Assembly (NCBI GenBank): GCA_025024175.1
Contig: QCXZ01000137.1
Location: 62,894,911-62,958,910, forward strand
Direction: 5' to 3'
Source of the DNA: Rhyzopertha dominica
Lineage: Eukaryota > Arthropoda > Insecta > Coleoptera > Bostrichidae
DNA length: 64,000 bases
In this document: one piece after another, positions 1-13,639 of the stretch
Layout of the letters: each line of letters opens with the position of its first letter
How positions within the stretch are numbered: the first letter of the stretch is position 1
Program-made: the position numbers and the translations under genes
Notes under the pieces: model-generated
Database searches by the model: none
What the model saw: the letters and a program-made list of their open reading frames with translations, nothing else
Told to the model about the DNA's origin: nothing

Positions 1-1380
1 TAGTGATGTCTGCTATAAACAGCTTAAAGTCAGATAGCAGCCCTGGACCGGATAATATACATCCATTATTCCTTAAGAACGGCAAATCTTTTCTCACCAA
101 ACATCTGGTGAATATATAATGCAGCTTTCGCTCTCCTGCGGCCAGCTCTCTGCAGAGTGGAAAAAGGGATGGATTGTGCCTGTCTACAAGAATGGTGATA
201 AGCTTTCTCCAAAAAATTATAGACAAATTTGCTTAACATCGTTAGCGTGTAATTGTCTTGAAAAAATAATATCCCGAAGGGTGACCGATTTTCTTCTCAG
301 CAGCGGCGTACTGCATAAAAACCAGCATGGATTCCTACCTAATAGGTCAACTACGAGTAATCTTTTAGAGTGTGTCAACATTTGGACTAAAGAGATTGAT
401 ATAAATAACCCACGTCATCTACTTGGATTTCAAAAAGGCTTTTGAGAGGGTTCCACATGAGNGAGTGATCAAAAAGCTGTTGGAGCATTATGGGGTCAGG
501 GGTAAACTGCCATATGTTGTGCGTAGCGNAGTTACTCAGGGATCGGCCTTGGGGCCACTTCTGTTTAACGTGTTCATAAGTGACTTGGTGCACGAAATTA
601 CCTGTCGAGTGTCTCTGTTTTCTGACGACACAAAGTTTTTTGGAAACCCCTTAGTGAAGCATCTCTATAAAGGACCTAGAAGTGTAGTGTATGACGTGGA
701 GTTTGGAATTAAATGCCGGAAAATGCACTGTACTTCATATAGATCACAATAATCCTATGCGAAATTACACACTCAATGGAAGGCATCTTACCGGTGTGAC
801 GGAACAAAAGATTTGGGTGTCACAATATCGTATGATTTAAAATGGTCTTCGCACATTGGACACATTATCAAACGTGCCAATAAAATAATCTATTTGGTTT
901 CTAAAGCATTCAGAAATATTTCGCCCCGATTTACTTTATAAAACCTTTAAAATTTATATTCATCCTATTGGTGAATATGCAGCCAGTCTATGGAATCCAT
1001 ACTTTGTAAGCGACATTCATGCTTTAGAAAGAGTGCAGAGAAGAGCATCCAAATTGTCACCTGCCATTCACCACCTAACTTATGAACAAAGACTTCAGAT
1101 CCTTGGTTTGCTCAAATTACCTGAAAGACGGATGAGAGGTGACCTTATTGAAACATAAAATTTTTGATGATTGTTATTCCGTAGGAATTCGTATTTTTCA
1201 AATCAGTGGAGATATGAGGTTACGTAGTAATGGGTACAAGCTGGTACGTGAACGTTTATACAAGCTGTGTCGCCAGTACTTTTTGAGCAACCGCATCCGC
1301 GGAACACGGAATTCGTTGCCTGTGCTGTTATCGCAAGCATTGTTAACAAATTTATTTTCACACTTTTATGTATAGTTGGA
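1..1380 (+). pseudogene. CR1-like LINE reverse transcriptase, 3' part, broken
   Basis: This is the remains of a non-LTR retrotransposon reverse transcriptase; an intact copy would copy its RNA into DNA at the target site. Seen in pieces in different frames: SSPGPDNIHPLFLK (from about base 40), VPVYKNGDKLSPKNYRQICL (178-237), HGFLPNRSTTSN, LDFKKAFERVPHE (near 420), VTQGSALGPLLF (526-570), and FSDDTKFFG where the catalytic box is normally F/YADD. After this come DLGVTIS and LKWSSHI, then LERVQRRASKL (near 1025) and LPERRMRGDLIE (near 1120), the usual C-terminal block of CR1/L2-type LINEs. The last frame stops at 1375. At least four frame changes, in-frame stops and a deletion before the TQGS block make it dead. 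It runs off the left edge, so the endonuclease part is not seen. It is followed by an (AAT)n tail. CR1 group is inferred; the exact clade is not certain. Confidence 0.85.
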
Positions 1381-1436
1381 CATGTGAATTTGCAACATTT
1401 ATTTATTTTCGATCAGATTTGAACGGCTTTGCCGCC

Positions 1437-1532
<96 letters not shown>
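1437..1532 (+). repeat. (AAT)n microsatellite, probable LINE tail
   Basis: About 32 uninterrupted AAT units start some 60 bases after the LINE stop codon. Simple A-rich or trinucleotide tails are normal 3' ends of LINEs, so this is probably the tail of the element to its left. Confidence 0.9.
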
Positions 1533-4500
1533 TCACTTACAGCACTCCTGCTACCTACGAGTAGAACATTGCCTATATAATTCAAGGAATTCTAGGAATT
1601 GCTCCTAGAAATCAAGTAGTAATGCTCCTGGCGAATGTTTTTTTTGCAGTTAAAAGAAGAAAAATGTGTAGTGTATTAGACACTACAAATACTTTTGTTT
1701 ATTATGTATTATGTAGAATTTTACAAAGAAAAGATTTCTGTATCATTCAGTTGTAGACAAGTGGTATCGTACAAATGATGACAAAGGCAGTGCTAATAAC
1801 TAAAAGAATTGCGACCTAAAACCACACAGAGACCCAACAGTTAATAATATGTTCCCCAACAAGACCTGACGTCAGTAGTAGTAGATTCACAAAATATATC
1901 ACCTACTTGGCACACTATATGTACTTTATTTCTGCCACGGACTGGCTAGCACAAATGTGACACAATGTCTGTATCTGTTGTAATCAGCAATTTAGTTGAT
2001 GAATATTCAAGTTCATTTATAAGGTTCTGCCCACGAACATAGAATCATTATTATTATGCATCCGTGGTTCTGCTTAATTAACAGCAGATTTTCAAGCAAT
2101 ACCATGTTTGCACAATAATGCTCTCAGATCACTCTCATTTATACACATTGCTGGTACCGAATAATTTTACGAATTCATTTGATTCAATTGTTTTGAAATT
2201 GAAATGTATATCTCTGAACTTTGCTCTCTATTTACCAATAGATCAATGAAAATAAAGGTATGTGTGTATTTTATCTGCACAATTTATATTCCGCAGATAC
2301 GAACTGTTGAAGGTTTGCTAATTCTTGTTGTTCCTAGTTTATTATTACTGTACTATAAACCTCTAGATGTGTGTCGATATAAGTACTTTCCGAAAAAAAT
2401 CCATCAAAATATCAGTTTATAAAGACTTATTTTGTTGCTTTATACAGGTGTATATTCTTTAAAACAATATCAGTGATAAACAAAATGTTTATATATTTTG
2501 CGAGTCATTTAAATGACTCGATCTGGTCTCGAAAATTCGAGATGTAAATTGCCAATCTCAATCTCGAATTTCGAGACGAGACACTAATAACAACATAGAT
2601 TCAATGATCACTGAAACAGCAAAATATTACAAAGANGTGTGAAATAATAAAAAATAATGAAATACCTTTCACTGANACTACAATCTGGTCTAGCGACGTA
2701 TCCNCGTTTTTTAAGGAACGATGGTCGTACGAGATAATTAAGTGTCAAACTGTACAACAAATGAAGGACGGTAAGCGTACGCGAGTTGCCCTACCAGGCG
2801 TCCCGGTGGCAAAGATTCAGTCAACGAGGGCCAGGTTGAATGTACGTCATTGCCCGCTGATTAATGATCTTAACTTCATGCTGAACATGCCGGGTTCTGT
2901 TACCTAAATACCCAGCAGACACAGCGACAAGGAGCGTCTCGCGACGTGACGGTTGACACTTAACACGAAGACAACAGGTCATTAGTTCTTCTCATTGTTT
3001 GTTATGTCTTCCGCGTTACGTTAATACCGTCACGACGGTGATAGCTGTCTTGTCACCTATTAAACACACGGAGACTTGAGCAGTCCTTGCATCGGTTTTA
3101 AAGTTTTAATTTTTGCTGTTTGTACTTACGATGATGACGAATGAAATTAGGTAAGTGTGCGACCAGTTTAGACTTTTTAGCACCTTTGCCGCCATTACAC
3201 ATGTAATTATTAGATATAGTAATTTCAACCTATTAGATTAGATTAGTTTGTGTCATGTGCAGTTGCACCACCTTGTTAAAAATAGTCCTATAATTCATAG
3301 TCACGATTAGTGTAAGGATTTCGATAACGTTCTGCATTTAAATTCCTGAAGGCCAAATGGAACTTGAGTTTTAATGGTCATCTCTATGAGATAACACTTC
3401 TTGAAACCTTCAAAGAGAATTGGACCAATAATTCTTTTTTTGCTGATAGCCGCCCAGACTTTTACTTTTTCTGGATGGAGATGTTTTTAAAAATGACATG
3501 AGGATGCTTGTTGCCCAAATTCTCGTATGTTGAGGGTGTAGCCATACAGGTGAAACCAAACTTCTTCCGCAAAGAAAGTTTTCACAATAATTTCTTTGTT
3601 GTTTCCAATCTTACTCAAATACCGCTCAAAACGGAAATCTACGGCAGGAATCTTTAACATTTTGTCATCTAAGGGCCATATTTGGGTCGTAAAACAAAGT
3701 AGGTACATATAAAAAATTAAATTTAAGGTTGCTTAAGACTTTAGGTACTTTAAGACTTAGTTATATGGAAAATATAATGTATCATGTTTAGGTATATATT
3801 TTTTAAAGACCTTTATTAAAAATACATTTTATTAAGATTTCTGGTATTGTTTAGTTTTAACAAGTTTCCCCATGCCTGGTCTTATCTTGGACGTTTTATT
3901 TTATTAAATTTTTATTTTTCTTGAAGTCCTGGAATCTCGAAGTAAATTCTTCTTGCAAATCAGGTATTATTATCCACCTTATTACAATTGCAAGTTGCTG
4001 CAAATCTTTTTTTCTGAAGCTGCATTCTGCACAAATTAAGTTTGGGTTCAAAGAATTTTATACCCTTGTGGAGGTTCTTAAAGTTGGATACCATATGGGT
4101 ACAGATGCAAACTTTTGCTTAGATGTTGATTACGTGCTCCAACACAAAGTTTTTCTTGTTTACATGGATGTCTAATACAAGTTTTTGGCTCTTGGTGGAG
4201 TATACATGTGTAGCAGGAATAACTTCTGTTTTTCTTCTTGATGCTCCGCTTCCTTGATTACTCAAAGAGCTTGAAGTTTCATTAAAGTTCATTTTTCCGC
4301 GAAGGATGCTTTTAGATTGTTCATAGGTGACAACAACCCCAAGAAACAGCTCTCGGCAGGATGGAATGAAATATTTCCAAGCTCGATTTGCATTCTGTTC
4401 ATTTCGAAAATAATTTTCCAGGAGAGAATCATTCTATTCAAGAATACAATGATTACAAATCCAGAAAGGACTTCGCAAAAATTAGTGTTGAAAATCGTTT

Positions 4501-7344
4501 TTACAAAGTTTGTAAACCAAAAGCAGTAAAAAACGCACTTGGAGCTCAATTTAGGGAGAAACTGTTAGGTTAGCTGTTTAGGATTGCATGTCGATTGCAG
4601 TGGTGCCAATCTTGAGCAACGGCTGTGCACTAAAACTGTTGAAAAAATATACCTACCAGATTCGCACTGGATTCCTAAAACAAAGCAGTGCAAACAAAAA
4701 TAGTTCAAATAGATAGATACACACAAATTAAAGTCACAGAATTATTTAATACAAGGGTAGATATTAAGAGTAATCATAGCGAATAGGTACGTCACTCGCA
4801 AAATTTGAGCTATTTCTTGTCTGTGTGTCTGTAGTATTGTTTGTGGACACCATAACTTTCGAAAGACTTAATATATGAACTTGAAATTTGGCAGACGTAT
4901 AAATCTCACCTACCCAAAGCGACCTATTGTTTGTGGAGTAAGTAGGGTATCGGGAAAGGGGCGAAATTGGGGGTAACTACCCTTTTTGCAATTTTTTTTT
5001 CGTTTTAGTATGTGATTAGTAGTATAACTACAAGTATTATTTGCTCTTATAAATTTTCGGTGCAGCAAACTGTTTAGAAGATATTAGCAAAAAAGCGTCA
5101 CTTAAAGAAAACGGTTTTTCCTAAATATCTCCGAATATACTTAATATATTCAAAAAATTAAAATACTACCAGATAGGAAATAAAATTTCTCACAAAAAGT
5201 GTCTTAGAAAATTTATTCAAAATTTTGACATTTTCGAAATATTTCCAAAAAACCTATTTTGGACCCTGCTCATACGATTGTTTTTAAATTTTGGTATTAT
5301 CTAGAAAATCAAATTTCTGATCAGAAAGCACTCTTGTAATTTTGTTGCTAAGTTAATAATTTTCGAGTTATTTGGAAAAAACGATTTTAAAATTTATATA
5401 TTTTTGCTACTATCACGAGGACTGTTCGTCTTAGAAAAAATGTGTAGAGAGGAAAAATGCTCAAAACCTGATGACTAAACGTGTAGTATAAGAAATAAAA
5501 ACTTAAATGTCATTTTGACAATTGGATGTGGAAGTATTGATTCAATTTGCAGCGGTTTTTATATTCATGTAGAGCATTCTATTTACTTCATAACTGATAT
5601 TGCAAAATTAGCACTTTTCGAAAAACAGGCGTTTACATTTGGGAATATTTTACCAAGCGTCGTGTTCTTGGCACGATGCGTAGTATCGCAAGCAATGCGA
5701 ACACTACGGGTCATAAAATAAGTGTAAACGCCAATTTTTCTAAAAGTAGTCTTTTCTGCAATCTAAAATTTGTATTTTGTATTTGTATTTAATTTCATTT
5801 TAATACACTAACAAACTAAGCAATAACATGCAATGTATCTTAAGTTGCGCCTAAACGTAAAATTGCATGTGCGATATTTATATATATATTAATTAATATT
5901 ATGTAATATATAATGTGTATTATATGCTATACAAAATGAATTCATTAGAAATACATTAGCGGAGACAAAACAAGACAATGACCTACATATGATGTAAAAT
6001 GTGATGATGAAACTAGCTCTTAATTCGTGATTGGTGTTTCTAAAACTACCAGAATTTACACTGGCCATTAAACCATTGCACCAGATTTTGCACTAGGCAC
6101 TAAATCATATTTTTCGTACATCAACAGTCTGATAAAACCACCAGATCCATGTAAAAAGGCACTAAATTGGCAACACTGGTCAATTGCAAGTATTAGGGTT
6201 AGGCAATAAAAATATGATAATTACTAGTCATAAGGTCGAGGACATACAAAAACATATCTCAGCCTACTTTGTATATTTTTTTCTAATGAACATCTATGGC
6301 CTATACATCTATGTTATCACTATCTGTTCCGAAGATGATAGTAATGGAACAAGTCATATAACAGGTACTTGATGTTTGAAACGGTTAAAACCTAGAAATA
6401 ATGCAAACCAAGTAGCGCACTGCAGGGCTATAATAACTTACAATTGGAGAGTAAATTAATAATTTAGCCTGTAGTGTCATGATCCACTAAAATCATTTTT
6501 TTTATTTTCTTTATAGTATTTGTACCAAGGTATGCTTTCTTAGACAGGTCCATTTCGGTACTTTGGAGAATTTTAGTAACATGATTATCGCTTAATTTTC
6601 CGAAATTGTACGCTAACGAATTGCCGTTGCTATCCATTCTTTTTTTCCGACGAATTCGTTGATTGCTACCTGCCGAACCTTATTCCTGCTAGCCAGTGCC
6701 TGACTCCTGGACTCACTGAACTACTAGTGCCCCAACTGAACTTAGATCCTGCAGTTGCCCAACTTTTATGATAATTTGCCCCATTGGATGCATAATAACC
6801 AATGACTTGTAGCGGGCGGTTCTTTCCTGCGGACGGTTATTTCGTTGGGTGTAGACCCCGACCTAGTTTGATATTGACCTGTTGGCAGTGCGAGGCGGAG
6901 CCGAAAGTCATTCTTCTATGCGATGGGCAAGTGTTGTATGTGCAACGCGATGCCTGATGGATTTATTATCTTAATTCACGTCCGCTGTTGCTGCCTGAAA
7001 ATGATTTACAGCACTCTCGTTTTCAAGCGCGGTTGCTAAACGAAAATTAATTTGCGTAGCGCTGCCTGAAAGAAAGGCGGGAGTTGTGGTCTAGATGTGC
7101 AAAAACTAGCGACAGCAGTAAGTTGAATTTACAAAAGGTAGTAGGGTGTATTATATTCTATATTATATAATATAGTAGAAAGAAGGGAACGTTATCTAAA
7201 ATGATGAATTTTATGTATCGGTACTACTGAGTCACGAAAGAAGAACAAATAATAGTCAGTCAGAAATACAAAACGACTAACTGCAAATTTGCAAAATTAC
7301 AGAATTCACTTTATGATTATTCCGCCCGATTCCTCCCTTACACT
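1533..7344. other. No gene seen; AT-rich with a few islands
   Basis: Only short chance frames (under 90 codons) occur here, none with recognisable motifs. Two stretches, 2690-3070 and 6640-7110, are richer in GC and CpG than their surroundings. Bases 4795-5500 are a stretch of degenerate A/T-rich words (many AAATTT, CGAAA) with the look of an old dispersed repeat, but I cannot name the family. Isolated ambiguous bases occur near 2636, 2677 and 2704. Confidence 0.6.
2501..2580. repeat. Cluster of perfect short palindromes
   Basis: Bases 2501-2520 (CGAGTCATTTAAATGACTCG) are a perfect 20-bp palindrome. Four bases further on, TCTCGAAAATTCGAGA is a self-complementary 16-mer, and 2561-2577 holds ATCTCGAATTTCGAGAC, which is nearly its inverted partner. 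Three dyads in 80 bp are unlikely in random AT-rich DNA. No flanking target duplication or coding sequence explains them. Confidence 0.7.
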
Positions 7345-8400
7345 CTCTTTCTATACTATAATTTCATTAGGTTGTAGCATTACCAAGTCAATGGAGAACA
7401 TCGTGGCCCTCGTCATTTCGCAACTTGTCGATGACGTATGATTTGAAACGGGGTTTATGGAGTTTTATTAACTCGTACAAATTGACCTTCAACATACTTT
7501 GTGAAAATGAAATATTTCTCCTTTGCAAACATTTAACCATTTCTTCCTTCTTTGCAGACATATTAGGGCACTTTTTGTTAATCACATTATGGTAAGGCGC
7601 ATTATCGATCACCAGCACACTTCTTTGTGGCAAATTGAGTAATAACTTTTGCTGCATCCATTTTTTATAGCTTCATTTAACTGTGGTAATCATCAGTATT
7701 ACTTTGCGACTTGAACTCAGGTAATCGTTTAGTATAAATCCATTTTCGTTCCCTGCATTTCAAACAATTAGCCTTTGGCCCTTCGACCCGGATTGGCGCA
7801 AAAAATCGTTTATACCATCGCTCCAGGATTTCAAATGATTATAGGATGAATGGATATATTATGTCTCGTCTATGTATATTGTTGATCTATTTGCCTTTAT
7901 CCGCCGTAGATAATTAAGACGCATCTCTTGATTAAGTCGTTTTTCCATACGCAGCTTGCGAGTAGTTTGTGTCTTCATCCATCGAAAACCCAATTTCTTC
8001 ATCACTGGTCTAATACTAGCTTCAGAACCCGTATAGTTATATTCGTTCTTATATTGGTGGATTCTCTTCACTGTGGGTGAATGAGCATATTTTTATGACT
8101 GTAACTACACCATGTCTTTTTTCCACAGTGTACAAATTGATGATATTGCAACTAAAAACCTCCGTGTCAAAATCGTCTAGGCCCGTTTTGGTTTCAGTCT
8201 TTCTTCTTTTCTTGTCTCGCGTCAAAAAACTTCCTTGTTAATCATCTTTCCTTAGCGACATTCTGTACAGTCCTCAGAATGACACCAGTCGTCAGGGCAG
8301 CATGTTTCTGAACATTTTGAGGTCCTTTAAAGGTTTATTCGGCTCTGCTTCCCGCCGCATAAAGTGTATCTCATTTGCTATAACTTCTTCGGTTTAGCCG
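7345..8400 (-). pseudogene. Tc1/mariner-IS630-type DDE transposase, broken
   Basis: Read on the minus strand. N-terminal helix-turn-helix region from about 8394: KGPQNVQKHAALTTGVI then LRTVQNVAKER, the form of the DNA-binding head of this family. Bases 8071-7859 encode GSEASIRPVMKKLGFRW and end in IYIDET, the first catalytic Asp box. The same frame continues past a TAA as YIHSSYNHLKSWSDGIND and past a TGA as NAGNENGFILNDYL. Bases 7657-7388 hold LPQRSVLVIDNAPYHN, the second catalytic Asp box, and end GHDVLH. Scraps resembling the last box (C-N-L-M-K-L) lie near 7350-7370. Several stops across about 1 kb show it is dead. Terminal inverted repeats were not found. The family assignment is from motif order and is fairly sure; the exact DD(x)E/D subgroup is not. 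Confidence 0.85.
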
Positions 8401-11400
8401 CACAACTTTTTATTTTTCAGTTTCGAACTAAATTCCACGATAAAACTGAAACGCACACTGAACGTGGGAATAGTTACTGGAAATTTAGAAGAGGTATCTA
8501 CTTCTATCTTCTGAGAAAAATTCCGTAATTTTAATCTGCGCATTACGATTTAATGTTTGAAATTCTAAAAAACCCATTTTATATAAAACCACAATATTCA
8601 CTACCTATTTTATGAACTTGAGATTGTTAGGTTATAGATAGTTTGCTGCAGTTTAACTTAGGATAATTGATCTACAATTATCCATTCTGCATATGTGCAA
8701 CGTACATGGAATGCTGATATACTAGTAATATTCTTTTGCGCAAGTATGTGCATCAGTTAAATTTTAGAAATAAGAATTATCAGAATTTATGCATGTAAAT
8801 TTTTTTATTAGAGGTAAAACTTTAACTTCTGGTCAGAAGTATGGATGAATACCAATCCCGCCAAGAACCGGAAATTCGAATTATACTGAAGAGAGCAAGG
8901 AAGTAAATAAAGAGCTTAGTTCAGACAATCAAGTCAACGGATGGAGGTATTGAGAAAGAATAGAAAACCTTGTTTACCTGATAACATTGTAGAAATCATA
9001 GAGTGAACTTGTTAAGTATGGAATAAGTTTAGTAAACCGTTTTAAAAGGATTTTTGTAGACATCATTATTTTTTCATGTTTTGTTTCTAAACTATTACAT
9101 CATCAGCAATTTTTTAAATGGCAAGAATATTTTTCGACGTAATTCCCTTGAGTAAAATTTTCTAGGTACGAAAATGTAAACGGTATTACTTTGAAGCAGT
9201 TTCAACAATGTAAGTACATACATTTTAACTTTTGTCGCTGATCTTTATATCAAAGCTGGGCTTTGTCTTGGTAGCTAAAGACTGCTACATCGTCATCTGT
9301 TTTATTTTTGCTCAGATGAAAAACAGAGATCACGTTAGATAGCAACAACTTTCCACAGTGGTAGGTAGAAGTGCTAGTCGACTCGTCGATTAGATTAAAT
9401 TAGTATCTAATGAAAATCAGTGACAGTAGAAGAGGTATTACTGTTAAAATCAGTGGGCCTTCTTTCACTTTTTTAGACAAACCTGCCCGGAAACTCACTT
9501 TTAAGTCACACAACAACTTTGGCATCTAGTCTAGTAGTCGTAAATTCGTAGGTTTTCTTTGCTATTACTACTGGATCCACACTAACTCACCGGCACCAAA
9601 ATTTCATCGAGGGTACTTGTTTTTTGGCTGCTTAATGAACAAGGCTGGGGCGAGGCATAGCGCATCAATTCTATCGTTAATCGCCACCAACATCCACCGG
9701 CACAGTACCACAAGCCCGAGTTTGGAAACCGGTCAATATTATTCTCAAAGAGAATAATAAAATTAAATCATTTCATTTCGAAAAATAATATAAAATTATT
9801 GAAAGTACCATCAACAAACGACTACAAGAAATGGAAGATAAATGTCTCTTGGAAATATCCTATCCGCAAATGAACTCGTGGGTTCTCCACCATCACCTGT
9901 AATTGCCCGTATTTCGTTAGAATGTGTCCTCTAGCTGATCCATTGAAACAAAGATTGTTTTTTTTTAAATACCCCTTTAAGAGGTAGGTTTAGGGGACAT
10001 CATCTGATAGTTCTCTTGTTAGCAAGGTCTGGGCTTAAATATCCGCTAACGATCAGGTACGCACAGTCTTGTTGGTACCACACCATGTTTTTGTGCATTC
10101 CTGAATCTTCTACATTTGAATAAAGCACTAAACGTGTCTCTTAAAAATTTCAGGTATCTCTTTCATCTGCCAACGTGTTTTTGTGTTACCTACAGTGCTC
10201 GCTTAAACGTTAACGTTTTGTGGGAAATGACATGAGTGTTCAGTTCCAATTTCTAAAATACCACTATCTACCGTTTTAATTGTCGAAAAATACAATATTG
10301 CATAATAAGCGGCTCATTCGAATTTCTATCTTATTTTAGGATTAATTGCTTGATTAGCCATGTATGCAGGTGTACAGGAGCACCGTTAATTTTGTGAATT
10401 ACATTGCTTTCCGTTCCATCATGTCGTACATCTAAGTAAAGACAATGTCAGCAATTCCTTTAAATCCCATTAAAATTAGAGCAACGCTATTTTTGCAAAA
10501 GAACAGTTACTTAAACGTACGAAGTTATTGTGTTGCGTCCCTGTGGAACATTTATGTTTCGTAACTTGATAATTAACACTGTGCTTTATTTGTACCGCCA
10601 TGCTGCGCTTAGCAGTAGTTAATTTAATATTGTACCGCCCCCATGTAAAGCTCACGTAAACTGGATAAAGTATGTGTAGTAATTTTAGGCCCGCCAAATT
10701 GCAGGACAGCGAGGGGCGTAAATTCTCATTTAGTGAAGGCGAAGCTCGCCAGGTAGCAAAAAAAAAGTGTACGGGCGGGTTTTAATGTATTTATATTAAC
10801 TGATAACTGAGCCGAGGTGCTTTGTCACTGGTTTTCGTGTCGAAACAAATGTCTTCTAATTATGTTTTTACCGCCGACGACGAGGCTATTTGTTCGGGCG
10901 TTTTATACAAGATCTGATAGGGATTGCCGTGCACCGTCGTTTCTGAGGAGGGTCACGCGATTTTGTTGGTTTTAGTTTTGCGCCGCAACCACGCCGACGT
11001 TAATTTGGAGAATAATCCAAATACCTCTATTTTGAATGCTTTACAGTGTCCTGAATAGCGAACCGAGATAAAATTAGACAAACGGTAACATCAAAAGGAT
11101 AAGAATACCTACCGATTAACTTGAATTTCTGCAACCCACAGCTAAATTTGTTGTTACAGTAACCACTTACCTGTGTAAATTGAACAAAATAACCTAGTCA
11201 AGAGTTCGGTTGCAAAGAAAGAAATCTCACTACCTGTTTTACTTGTTCCCGCAACGAGAAACGACATTTTTAATTATTAGATTCGAGGCCCAAATCGCGC
11301 GGTCTAAAGATTTAGCGTTGTAACCAATTGCCGATGGAGACACTCACATTCATGTTTGCGCAACCGGATCGATATTCAATCGTATAAATGCATTCTATTT

Positions 11401-13639
11401 TGCAACTTTGTGATGCATAAGGGGGCAATACAGTTACCCGAAGGGAACTTTCTTCAGGTTTCAACCTTTCATGAACGGAAAACTTACAATTTGCGATCTA
11501 AAGTCAAATTTGTTTCGACTAATTGGTTTTCGTGTTCCTGCGTTCCCTCCGGAAATATGTGCAATCAAGTTAAGATTGGTAGTTTTCCTAAATATCTGTG
11601 TTGCAATTTAAAAACACACATGTACGGTTTGTATAATATGTGTAACAGTTAATCACTCATTTGGTTATTACGTATAAAAAAAACAATGTTGATATACAAT
11701 TTAAACCAATTTTTCCGCATCTTCAACGTAATGAAGGACAATTGGGTTATCAAACAATTCATACATACTTTTGGTCAGTACCCGATATAAAAAAGCAATA
11801 CTTTATCCCTATCCTTAAAATCACTAGAGATTCTATTGTTTAGATCAGAACCATTTCTGATTTCATGCAAGTCCACATACGGGCCTTAGAATCATCATGG
11901 TTTACAGAAATTATAATGTTATGATTACATAAGAAATCGGAGATTTTATACATTCAACGGCTAAGTTTTAAAACATCGTGTGATTTTCTTGCTGTTAGAG
12001 AAAAGTGGCGTATCTGTATACAAAACATCTGCTTAACAAACAACCAAAAATCGAACGCGTATTTCAACAACAATTAATTTTCGGCCATGACGACTGCTAA
12101 AATGGAAATAGCTGAAGTTAAAATTCTTAATCTGTTTAATACTACAACATCAGCTCTATTCAATTTACATCATACCTTAAGAGATTTCAGCTATTTGTTA
12201 GACTTTTCTGAGTCTTTAATTCAGATTTTACTAGTTGCTGAAATTTCAATAACTGAGTGCAGCGGCATATTTACTTAAGTGCTTAGCTATACTCTACAGC
12301 GTTTCTCAACGTTTACATTGTTTATTTATTTTATATAATACCATTGGTCTTGATGTAAAAAATTTGTTAGATTCCATTTCTGTTAGTAGTGTAAATAAAT
12401 CCAAATCAAATCGTTCAACCTTCAACCAGACAGTATAAATAATTGATAAACAATCTATTCTACAAGCTTCCTTTTATTCACTCGTTTGACATATCTCTAT
12501 AAGGTACGGAAATTTCCCTTGAAAATTGTTTTGCAGATTTCTACCTGTCTCGTTATTGATGACCTATCGGTGTATTCTATTAGTGTATAAGTGGGCAATA
12601 CAAGTACCTTCCTCCTCTCTTTACGCTTAGTACAAATTGCGAATTTAAATTCTTCTTAAGTGAGTGCATTTCAACTTATTTAACGACGAGTCCTTGTCTG
12701 CAAGTGAAACATTCACAAAAGCCAGTATACAATAAATACGCTAACTACTTTTTGTGGCCCTGTGTTCCCGACCACCACCACAAAACAACCTTGACTGTTT
12801 TTCAGTACCAAGGAGTCGCCAATTTTATTACAGCTAATTACTTTTCTAAACTGTGTTTTATTAGTACATGTACACGAACTCTGTAACTTGTACGCGGGAT
12901 GTACTCTCCATTGAAACAGTTAGTAAGTTTGTAATTCGTAATATGAAAGAATGTGACTGTTTTCCAGTTCGATTAATACTAGCTTTGGGTGAGACATGTA
13001 GTGTATACTGCGAGCGATGGGTGAGTGTTGTAATAAGTGCGTAACACTTTAGTGGTGTTATAAGTTTGGGAAACTCACTTTTTCATTCTTGGTCGGAAAT
13101 CCAAAATGATTTCTCTATGACTATTTAAAAATTGCTATCATAAACATCTTTCAAAAAGGTGCAGCTTAAGATGTATAACCGTGGGATTATTTGTTTGCTT
13201 ACGTTAGCAAACAAACAGTAATTTCAATTCGCAAGGAGCTGAAAATTGGTACAGGTGGTATTCTCTTCAGTACTCTATTATAAATAAAGTATAAAAAGTC
13301 CCTATCAAAACCTAAGTCTACTAAAAAAAGATCAAGAGTATTGTTTTTTTTCGTAATCTGTAAGTATTATTACAAAAATAGGTTAAGCAGTTGTGGGTCA
13401 TACAACTTTCTACAAAAATTGTGTTTCCTACGAATCAACATTAAAGAGATACCGCGATTCCAAAAGTTGAAGAAGTTGTATTTTACATAATAATATGCAC
13501 ACATTCCCATACCACATGTGATGTAATGTAGATACTTGGTGCCATTTTTGGTGTGGCTTTTTCAGTAGGTATACTTCACGATCTAATGTGATTTTTTGGA
13601 CAATATTTTAATTATTTAAAAATGTAATGATTAAAGTCG
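8401..13639. other. No gene seen
   Basis: AT-rich sequence with only short unsupported frames (longest about 98 codons, at 11356-11652, without recognisable motifs). A GC-richer patch with several CCGCCGACG-like words lies at 10800-11010, and a smaller one at 9590-9720. A 10-bp-stem hairpin (TTTGTTTGCT / AGCAAACAAA, loop 6) is at 13190-13215. Confidence 0.55.
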
